From Pelobates cultripes (taxonomy: Eukaryota > Chordata > Amphibia > Anura > Pelobatidae): a DNA stretch of 64,000 nt. The DNA lies in assembly GCA_933207985.1 (NCBI GenBank), contig OW240920.1:128039628-128103627 (forward strand), written 5' to 3'. Positions 45,601 to 56,100 of this stretch are shown piece by piece. Under the pieces are notes generated by a model, which did not search any database, had not been told where the DNA came from, and saw only the letters and a program-made list of their open reading frames with translations. Made by a program: the position numbers and the translations under genes. Each line of letters starts with the position of its first letter. Positions within the stretch are counted from its first letter, which is position 1.

Positions 45601-48600
45601 TCATTTGGGGATATTTACTGGTTATGTGGGGATCTACAGTTAAGATCTAGGCTGGAAACTGAGTGGTGGGGTGAGTGTACCCTAGCCAAAGTTATCATGC
45701 CCATTCATATTATTTCTGATAATCATCATGACACATACGACCCTCCACATACATCAGCCAGAGTAAGGCGCGAAACCCCAGTAACAGGCAGTTTTGACCC
45801 CCACATTTACATAGATGCCATTGGGGTGCCTAGGGGGGTACCTAATGAATTTAAAGCTAGAGATGAAGTAGCTGCAGGTTTTGAATCACTTTTTACCATA
45901 GTCACTGCCAACAAAAACCTTAAGTGGATTAATTATATCTATTACAACCAACAGCGCTTCGTGAACTACACCAGGGATGCCCTCCAGGGCTTGGCCGAGC
46001 AATTACAGGCCACATCCCAAATGACCTTCCAGAACAGACTGGCCTTAGACATGATCTTAGCCGAAAAAGGGGAGTCTGTAAAATACTTCCCGACACTATG
46101 ACTTGTTGCACTTACATTCCAGAAAACACAGGTCCTAATGGTAAAGTCACTCTGGCCATAGCTAAATTAAATAGACTCTCTGAAGAGTTAAAGAGAAACT
46201 CTGGAGTTACTGATCCCTGGGAAAAATGGTTTGGTTGGATGACTGGTTGGCAGAGAGCTTTAGTCCAGATTGGTATTGCCTTACTAATTTTTCTTTTTAT
46301 TCTCGCTCTTCTCATTTGTTGTGTCCTCCCATGCCTAAGGAAATTCCTGCAGAAAACTGTAGACCAAGCAACACCAACCTTCACTCATCTGACAATCGAT
46401 GATCAAGACCTCATCTCACCCTGTATTCCGCTACAAACTCTCCCTTATACTGATGAAGTGCAGAAAGTCTAGGAAGGGACAGTACAGGGACAGCGTCCGT
46501 CTTTATGGGTAGACTGCCGTACGGAGAAGTAGTGGATAAGCCACTATGGGTTACCAGCGGAGTGAAGAGTGTTCCTGAACCGTACTGACGGATGTGCTGC
46601 AGCCTGTTAGGGTCAAGAGAGGGATAGACTTGCACTTTGCATTAACACTAAGTCAGCGGTCATGGGGTTTCTGTGTCTTTGGGCTAATACTTCTTCTGAT
46701 ACTAACAAATAAAGTTTTGTCTTTTAGCAAATAACATTTTAGGGGGGACTGTTGTAGAATTATTAGGCCTCTATAAATCTGTAAGGCCCCTTTAAATCCT
46801 CTTGCTAAACCTCTAAGAGGCCCCCATAGTTTTACAAGAAAGCTTTGTCTATAGAACATAGAATTTGCATGCCAGCAAGAAATAGCTTTGATAAAATGTG
46901 TATTTACTAAAAGCCTTGAAACCTAACCTTGAGAAACTAACCGTGCCAGCTACACTCTAAATGGATGGCTGCCAAAGCACCCCTCCCATCGAGTGAACAC
47001 CTCGTGCTAACAAGATGGCGCCTACATCTTGTGTCCACTCCCGTGTCAAGGATGACATCACCTCTTGATAGGAGGGTACCTAACTAACCACTTAACACCT
47101 GGACCAATCAATAGTGTCTATTTGCTGTTATCTTGATTTTCTTCAATGATGTAATAATGCCTTTAAAAGGGTCTGCGCACCCATTTTCTGTCAGAAGCCA
47201 TTAAACTTCTCTGAAGTTCTTTCATTACCCTGAACTTTGTCTCAGTGTGAATTTACTTCTGCGTGCACGCAACTTTATTATCTTTAATTTGGACAGGAAC
47301 AGATAGTCATTCAAACTAATTGGTTTGCAGTAAATTATATACGACAAAGTAACATGCAAAGCTATCATCTGAAAGATTAGTTTGTGGGGTGTCCACAGCA
47401 GAGTGAAGAAGTTAAAAGTATTAAAGAGATGCCTAGGATTGCTAGAGCATGTACTAATGAGAAAAGAAAAGTAGGACTGTTTAGCAAGGGTGAGGGCTGC
47501 ACTGTATGAGCGCAAGACAAATTTTGGTGTAGCAAATCTGACAAGGTGCGAGACTTCCTCCAACAGCGTTACATTTTGTTTCTGTTGTTGTTTTACCTTA
47601 TAAGCCACACTTTTTTGTTTCCTGGAGTTGATCCTTCATTTTTTGTCTTTTCAAGTCCTTGTGTCTGTTTCCAGAGGTAAAAGTTATTGGTGTTGGAGAC
47701 GCTGACAAGTTGACTATACTCAGAGGATGTCCAGGTATCTCAGGACCTCCAGGCATGAAAGGTGATGCTGGACCACCAGGGGACAAAGGTAATTGTGCCC
47801 AATATTTAAATGAGCGTCAAAAGCTTAAGACTGTAACAAAACTCCAATATTGGTAAAATTATGTTGTGAGCTTGAAAATGAATATAACGTTTTAATTCCT
47901 TCCATGTCAAGAACCCTTGTTCTGGTTGGTGGGAGTATTTTTATTAAAGGACCACTATAGTGCCAGGAAAACATGCCCCCACCCTCAGGGACCCCCTCCC
48001 GCCGGGCTGGATGGCGAGGAAAGGGGGTTAAACTTACATTTTTTCCAGCGACGGGCGGGGAGCTCTCCTCCTCCTCTCCGCCTCCTCTCCTCCTCTTCGG
48101 CTGAATGCGCATGAGCAGCATTTACAATGCTTTCCTATGGACACTGGCGTCTTCTCACTGTGATTTTCACAGTGAGAAGCACGCAAACGCCTCTGTCGGC
48201 TGTCAATGAGACAGCCACAAGAGGCTTTAGAAGCTGGATTAACCCTATTATAAACATAACAGTTTCTCTGAAACTGCTATGTTTATAAAAGAAAGGGTTA
48301 ATCCTAGAGGGACCTAGCACCCACACCACTTCATTAAGCTGAAGGCGTCTGGGTGCCTAGAGTGGTCCTTTAACAAATAATGAAAAGTCAGCAATAGTAC
48401 AGGTCAGCAAAAATTCCTAAAGTGTTGAAATCATCATAGAAATAGTACATGTATTTTATTTTTTTTTGTAAAGGGATCTGTAGTGAAAATAACTGTAAAG
48501 TTGTTAGATGAAACATAAAGTACTTTTTTTTTTTTAATTCTTTATTTTTGTTGTGGAAAGATTTCCACTGATTATAATGGTAACATATGATCTTACAATA

Positions 48601-50087
48601 CAAATGGGTGAAAGGTAAACATAACATTACTTGATGGTATACATGAGTCTTTCTTAGTTGAACATGCTATCAGCTTCAGTGTAAGTAATAGAACGAGGTG
48701 GGGGTACACTTTTATATCACGGGTCTGTATATCACGCTAGCTGCTCCTGCAGACACAAGGTGTGCAATATGCTATGGCATTTTGATATTCCGTGGGGGTT
48801 TTAAGATTCCATGGGTTGGTACCTTATGCCAGTAGCTCCAGCGGGTTTGTGTAGTCTGGCGCTCTAACAGCTCGTGGGGGCTTAAGAGTGACGGGATTAA
48901 TTTAACGTGCCAGCTGCTCAGCTGGGCTTAATATGTACAGCTTGGCATATCTAGTCAGTAGCTCGTGAGGGTTTTGACTATTTGGTTCGACATACTGGCC
49001 ACCCCGTATGGTGCAACACGCTGGCCATCCGCATAGGGCTAAAAGCTACTGGCCGCTCATGAGAGTTTAAAAAGAAGCACTTTGGTACATTCCGTTAGTA
49101 ACTCTTATATAACTAAAGGTATAGCACATTGAATTGGCGCATTAACACCCCATGTGAGGTCGTAATAGGCACGTTGGTAACACTTGGTAACAGCTATTTT
49201 AATTACATAATAACCATATAACATTATGTTAAAGCACAGATTGTGCTTGCGAAATAGTGGTATTACGCAATATTAGAAACAAATCATGTAGAGAGGGATG
49301 ATTTTTCTTTTAAAATCAAAATCTCAAATATTTAATATACTTTAATGGAACACTCCAAGCTCTATAATCACTATGGTGCACTTTAGTGGTTACGCTGCCA
49401 GTAATACCCTTGTAGTCAAAGTATTTTAGAACAGTTTGACTTTTTCAAGTCCACAGGGTGTAGTTTCAAACCTCCTCTCTGTAGACAGGAGAAGTGGAAG
49501 CTCCTGCTTAGGAGCTTCTGTTAACTCTTTTGAGCTAAACCAGCAGTGCAGGGCGAGATTGTTGGCTAAGAGCAACAGCTGATCACTTTTAGCTAAGGAG
49601 CTAAGCCCTTTACAGTCATGTTTAGTTCAGACAGAGAGCTTGCAGCTCTCTGAAGGCTGTAGTGGTGGCGGGAGCTGGCCTGAAGGACCAAAGGTAAGAA
49701 GTCCAACCATTGCAATAAAACCCGAGAATTTGAAAACTCTGAGAATGGAAAGAAATTTGATAGCTTCCGCTTTGGTTAGACCCCACTCAGGCATCAAAAT
49801 AAGCTTTTTCTCACTTGTTCCATTACAGAAAGAGACTATACCATTTGTATATCAGACTTATCATACCAATAGGGGAAGTCCAGATCAGAAATGCCAGCAG
49901 GTTCCCTCTGCACAAAAGATACAGAAATGCCAGATGATGGTTTTGCCTTCTAAAATGTTTTGGCTACTTACATTAGGGGGCACCAAGGCTCTCCGGGCAC
50001 CATACCCATAGCAGAGTGCTTGAATTCTTCCTTTAAAATAATTTCTATAGTTTAATGTGTGTTGCTGATGTATATATATATATATAT

Positions 50088-50122
<35 letters not shown>

Positions 50123-53100
50123 CGCATTTTGCTGGTATACTCATTATACATTTATTTTCAGGGAGAGAAGGACTACCCGGGAAAGCTGGGCCACAGGGAC
50201 AAAAAGGTAGGAGACAAACACACATCTTGCTAAATTTGCGAGAAATGAGCACTGTTAAATTGGTTGAACACAATTCATATTCCCTTATTCCTAATGCAGT
50301 GTCATGCACAATATAATTAGCTCAAAGTTCTCATTGTTCTACTTTCATCTACTGAAGACACAAGTTGTCCACCAGACCAATGGGCCCGCCATAAATGCTA
50401 GCATTTATTAGTGGTTTTACGCAATATGAGAAACAAATCATGGAGAGAGGGATTAATGTTTTTGGGAAATTTACCTTTAAATTGCAAATGTTCTGCCTAA
50501 TCATTCAAATACACTTGCAACAGGAGAACCTGGAGTCAAAGGAATACAAAGAGAAAAGGGTGCGTTATGTTGAAAGTATCTATCTAGGTGGACATCTCAG
50601 GCAATGACAACATTTTCGTGAGGCAGTTTTGGGGACAAACCCAGTATTTTTTTTAAAAATTTGGGCAAACTCTACTTAGGACAATGCAGACTGCATTAGC
50701 AGCTTTTCTAAATAGTTTAATTCAGCTGTGTGTGTGAGGGGTGATGTGTGTATTTAGGGGTGCTGTGTGTGTGTGTGTTTAGGGTGCTCTGAGGCGTACT
50801 GTGTGTGAGGGGTGCTGTGTTTGTAATGGTGCTGTGCATGTAAGAGTGCTGTGTGTGAGGTGTGCTGTGTGTCAGACTTCTGTGCGTGAGGGGTGCTGTG
50901 TGTGTGTGTAGGGTGATGTGAGGGGTGCTGTGTGTGTAATGGTGCTGTGCATGTAAGGGTGCTGAGTTTGAGGTGTGCTGTGTGTGTAAGACTTCTGTGT
51001 GTGAGGGGTACTGTGTGTGTAAGACTTCTGTGTGTGAGGGGTGCTGTGTGTGTGTAAGAATGATGTGTTTGTGAGGGGTGCTGTGGATGTTTAAGGGTGC
51101 TGTGTATGTTAGGGGTGCTGAATGTGTTTGGGGTGCTGTGTGTGTTTAGGGTTTTGTGTGTTTTGGGTGCTGTGTGTGTGAAGTTGTTGTTTATGTGAGG
51201 GGTGCTGTGTGTGTGAAGGGTACTGTGTGTGTTGTGTGTGTAAGAGTGCTGTGTGTGTGAAGGCTGCTGTGTTTGTGTCGGGGCGCTGTGCGTGTGTGAA
51301 GGGTGCAGTGTGTGTGAAGGGTGCTGTGTGTGTGAAGGGTGCTGTGTGTGAGGCATGCTGTGTGTGAGAGGTGTGCTGTGTGTGTGTGTAAGAGTGCTGT
51401 GTGTGAGTAAGGGTGCTGTGTGGGTGAGGGGTGCTGTGTGTTCGTGAAGTGTGCTTTGTGTGTAGATTACAACTAAGAAAAGGGCATTTAAAGCATTTAA
51501 ATCTGACAAATCTGATGCATCTTATAAAAGATATAAGGAAGCAAATAATGCGTGCAAAAAGGCAATTAGACTAGCTAAAGAGAGCAAAACTAACCCCAAA
51601 GCATTTTTTAAGTACATAAATTCTAAAAAAACCAAAAATGAAAGTGTAGGCACACTAAAAACTGAAAAGGGGGTGTTAGTTAATGAAGACCAGGAAAACG
51701 CAGGAATTTTAAATAACTACCGTATATACTCGTGTATAAGTCGATCTCATGTATAAGTCGAGGGCAGTTTTGTGACCAACAATTATGAAATATGCTATGC
51801 CTCGTGGATAAGTCGAGGGTAAAACTTGGGGCTATGAAGTTTGTTGATTTTTATAATTATACACACACACACACACTCATACAAACACACACTGCATTAC
51901 ATACACACACTCATACAAACACACACTGCATTACATACACACACTCATACAAACACACACTCTGCATTATACACACACACTCATACACACACTCGGCATT
52001 ATACACACACACACTGCATTATACACACACACACTGCATTATACACACAAACTCATACAAACAATCTGCATTATATACACACACACTCATACAAAAACAC
52101 ACTCTGTATTATATACACACACACTCATACAAACACACTCTGCATTATACACACACACACACTCATACAAACAATCTGCATTATACACACACTCATACAA
52201 ACACACACTCTGCATTATACATGCACACACTCATACAAACACACACTCTGCATTATATAATGCAGAGTGTGTGTGTTTGTGTGAATGCAGAGTGTGTGTG
52301 TATATAATGCAGAGTGTGTGTTTGTATGAGTGTGTATATAATGCAATGTGTGTGTATACAATGCAGAGTGTGTGTTTGTATGAGTGTGTGTTTGTGTGTG
52401 AACTGGGTGGGGGAGGGCATTTTTATTATTTTTAATTTTAAAATTTAAAAAAATTTATTTTAGTATTTTTTTTATTTTATTATTTACTTTTTTAATTTTT
52501 TTTTTTTATTATTTAATTTTTATTTTCGTCCCCCCTCTCTGCTTGTTAGCTGTCCAGAGAGGGGGGCTCTCATTCCCTGGTGGTCCAGTGGATGGGCTGT
52601 GTAGGAGGGGGGCTGGCAGAGAGCTGTTACTTACCTTTCCTGCAGCTCCTGTCAGCTCCCTTCTCCTCTGGCCCGGTCAGCTCCACTGTAAGTCTCGCGA
52701 GAGCCGCGGGGTCAGAGTGTTCCCATGCTCCACGCGGCAGTCACACCGCGAGACTTACAGTGGAGGAGAAGGGAGCTGACCGGAGCACAGGAGAAGGGAG
52801 CTGACCGGAGCACAGGAGAAGGGAGCTGACTGGAGCGCAGGAGAAGGGAGCTGACCGGAGCGCAGGAGAAGGGAGCTGACCGGAGCAAAGGAGAAGGGAG
52901 CTGACCGGAGCTGCAGGAAAGGTATGTAACAGCTCTCTGCCAGCCCCCAACAGGTCCGCCAGGCTTGTAATGAGCCCGGCGGTCCTGGTCTGTATTATGG
53001 CAATGTAAGTTACCATAATACAGACACTGACTCGAGTATAAGTCGAGTGGGGGTTTTTCAGCACAAATAATGTACTGAAAAACTAGACTTATACTTGAGT

Positions 53101-56100
53101 ATATATGGTATTTCTCCTCCGTATATATTAAGGAAGAACCCATGGCAATAGATGTGCAAATGATTGCTACTAAAAACTTGCAGAGTAATTGTAATTGGTT
53201 AACTCAAGACAAGGTGCTGCAGCAACTAAAGAAAGTTAATATAAACAAAGCTCCAGGGCCTGACGGTATCCATCCACGAGTACTTAAGGAACTAAGTGTA
53301 GAAATAAGTGAACCTCTGTTTTTAATCTTTCAAGATTCTTTTCTTTCAGTAAGTGTTCCGGAGGATTGGAGGAAGGCAGATGTGGTTCCTATATTCAAAA
53401 AGGGTTCAAAATCCTTGCCTGGAAATTATAGACCTGTGAGCTTAACTTCTGTGGTTGGGAAAATATTTGAAAGGTTATTAAGGGATAATATTCAAGAATT
53501 CCTTGAGAAGAACATGGTTATCAGCAAAAATCAGCACGGTTTTATGAAGCACAGGTCATGTCAAACTAACTTGATTGCGTTCTACGAAGAAGTAAGTAGA
53601 AGTATAGATCAGGGTGTTGCCATGGATGTGATCTATTTGGATTTTGCCAAGGGCATTTGATACAGTTCCACACAATAGATTAGTGTTCAAACTCAAGGTA
53701 ATCGGTCTAGATGAAAATGCTTGTTCTTGGTTAGAACATTGGCTTGAAAACAGAGTACAAAGAGTTGTCATTAATGGTAAATTTTCAAGCTGGACAGAGG
53801 TGGCAAGTGGTGTCCCTCAGGGGTCTGTTCTGGGACCCCTTCTATTTAACATGTTTATAAATTATCTTGAAGACCGCATTGAAAGTCATGTTTCAGTGTT
53901 TGCAGATGACACAAAACTTTGTAAAACAATACAATGTGAGCAAGATATTACTTTGCTGCCGAGGGATTTAGATAGACTGGGGGACTGGGCACTCAAATGG
54001 CAGATGAAATTTAATGTTGAAAAATGCAAAGTTATGCACTTCGGCGTAAACAATACACATGCAACGTATACCCTTAATGGAAGCGAATTAGGGATAACAA
54101 CACACGAAAAGGACTTGGGAATAGTTATAGACAACAATGTGCAAAGTCAATCAGCAGTGGCCAAGGCCAGTAAGGTATTGTCATGCATGAAAAAGGGCGT
54201 TTTATCAGAGTCCATACATGTTCAAACGGCTACTAGATGCATACTTGCAAGAACAGAATATTCAAGGATATAATCTTTCAATGTCGGGTAATAACTGCTT
54301 GATCCAAGGATAAATCTGACTGCCATTCTGGGGTCAAGAAGGAATTTTGTTCCTAGCTTGTTGCAAAATTGTGCTTCAAACTGGGTTTTTTTGCCTTCTT
54401 TTGGATCAACAGCAAAAAACAAATGTGAGGTAGGCTGAACTTGATGGACGCAAGTCTCTTTTCAGCTATGTAACTATGTAACTATGTAACTATGTGTGTG
54501 AGGGGTGCTGTATGTTTGTGGCAGGTGATGTATATGTGTATGAGTGTTGTGTGTGTAAAAGGGATCCTGTGTGTTTGAAGGGTGCTGTGTGTGTGTGTGT
54601 GTGTGTAAGGGTGTTGTCTGTGTGAAGGGTGCTGTGTGTGTAAGGGTACTGTGTATGGGGGGTGTTGTGTGTGTGTGGGAAGAGTGTTCTGTGTGTGAGA
54701 GGTGCTATGTGTGTGAGAGATGTAGTGTGTGTGTGAAAGGTGCTGTATGTGAAGGGTGCTGTGTGTGAGGGGTGCTGTGTGTGTGTGAGGGGTGCTGTGT
54801 ATTTGAGGGATGCTGTGTGTGTGTAAATGTGCTGTGAGTGTATGAAGGGTACATAGGGTCTATGTTGTGTGTGGGGGGTTATTAAAAAATGATTTATGCC
54901 CCTTCCTCTCCCTGTGTTTGTGTGTAAGGGTGCTGTGTGCGTGAGATGTGTTGTTTGTGTGTAAGAGTGCTATGTGTGTGATGGGTGCAGTGTGTGTTAG
55001 AGGCCCCTGTGTGTGTGAGGGGTGCTCTGTGTGAATAGGGTTCTGTGTATTTGATGGGTACTGTGTGTGTGAGGGTACTGTGAGTGTGTGAAGGGTGCAT
55101 AGGGTCTATGCTGTGTGTGGGGGGTTATTAAAAAAAAAAAGCTTTATGTCTCCCCTCCCTTCTTATTACCTTTGACCAGGGAAAGGGCAACATTGCCTGG
55201 TGGTCCAGTGGGTGGTGGTGCATGCACTTCAGCCTGCAGCTTCTGTGGCTGCAGGCTGACTTCAAATGCACACTGACACACACTTAGACACAGTATGCAC
55301 CCACTGCTATGCACACACTTAGAAAAAGTATGCACATGTTAAACACACTCAACCAGACAGTATACACACAAACACACAAACTGCCATACGCACAATGGCA
55401 CAATACTACACACACAGTTAAACACAGTATGCACGTGCAGGCACAAGGAAACACACAGCCTACAATGCCCTGTAGGCAGCGATGGCCGAGGCCAACGGGA
55501 AAGATCACAGGATCTTCCCGTGCAAGGCAGGCACCTAAGAAGGAACTCAGTCCCTTCATGGGTCAAAGGAAATATCAAAGATCTTTCTCCCCAGGCCTTT
55601 GCACACACGGGCAGAGTGGAGCACAGAGTATCTGGTTAGCACCTAAGGCTGGTGCAGAGAAAGTGAACCAGCCTCTCACTCAGTAATGCTGGAGTTCACA
55701 GGAGCAACCACTGGAGGGTGCACTCATCCCACTGGACCACTAGGATGTCCCCTCATCCCTTGGGCAAAGGTAACAAAAAGGGGGAGGGATATATATATAT
55801 ATATTTATTTTTAATAAGTATAAAGAGTAGCCCTGCTCGCACTCTTGAGCCTGCCCTCTGCCCCAGTCAATACCTCGCAATGTTGAGACATGTGATTTAA
55901 GACAAAATAATGAATTCTAACACAACACAACACCTGAAATTCAATATCTGTCCAACGAATAGAGTCCCTGACCCTTTTTTTCATTTTTATTTCCAATAGG
56001 AGAGAAAGGAGCTGGCACACATGACTCTATATACGGTGCGTTAAAGTGTTTGAAGTCAGATAATTGTTGTGTTTTTGGAGCACTAAAAGGTTTAGGCATG

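Larger units (their letters stand above)
37231..47346 (+). mobile_element. Class I (gamma-like) endogenous retrovirus, defective, inserted in an L2 LINE
   Basis: A 10.1 kb provirus: 597-bp LTRs with 4-bp target duplication AAGT, a primer-binding site, a vestigial gag start, pol, env and a polypurine tract. The class I call rests on pol motifs ([32 protein letters not shown]) and on env overlapping the end of pol. LTR identity near 99.7% means recent insertion. Despite that, gag is almost absent, the integrase core is missing, an RNase H active-site residue is changed and env has two frame changes. It lies in intron 1 of ficolin gene 2, in the same sense. Confidence 0.9.
51720..53108. mobile_element. 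Non-autonomous element with CCGTATATACTCG ends and TA duplication
   Basis: The left end CCGTATATACTCGTGTATAA and the right end (reverse complement CCATATATACTCAAGTATAA) are 24-base imperfect inverted repeats. TA at 51718-51719 and 53109-53110 fits a Tc1/mariner duplication. The interior holds an AC/GT array, a CCTGGTGGTCCAGTGG module and large inner inverted repeats (CACTGTAAGTCTCGCG and its complement). No transposase. Confidence 0.75.
51467..54488 (+). mobile_element. CR1-type LINE inserted in the GT array, itself carrying a mariner-type MITE
   Basis: The left part (51467-51719) reads LINE words such as [20 protein letters not shown]. After the MITE (51720-53108) the RT continues in 53142-53660: [37 protein letters not shown] and [10 protein letters not shown]. 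It then continues in another frame in 53644-54273: [24 protein letters not shown]. The FADD box is intact. Near 54195 the RT jumps directly to the 3' end, so an internal part is deleted. The 3' tail is the (TATGTAAC)n type ending at about 54488. Confidence 0.82.
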
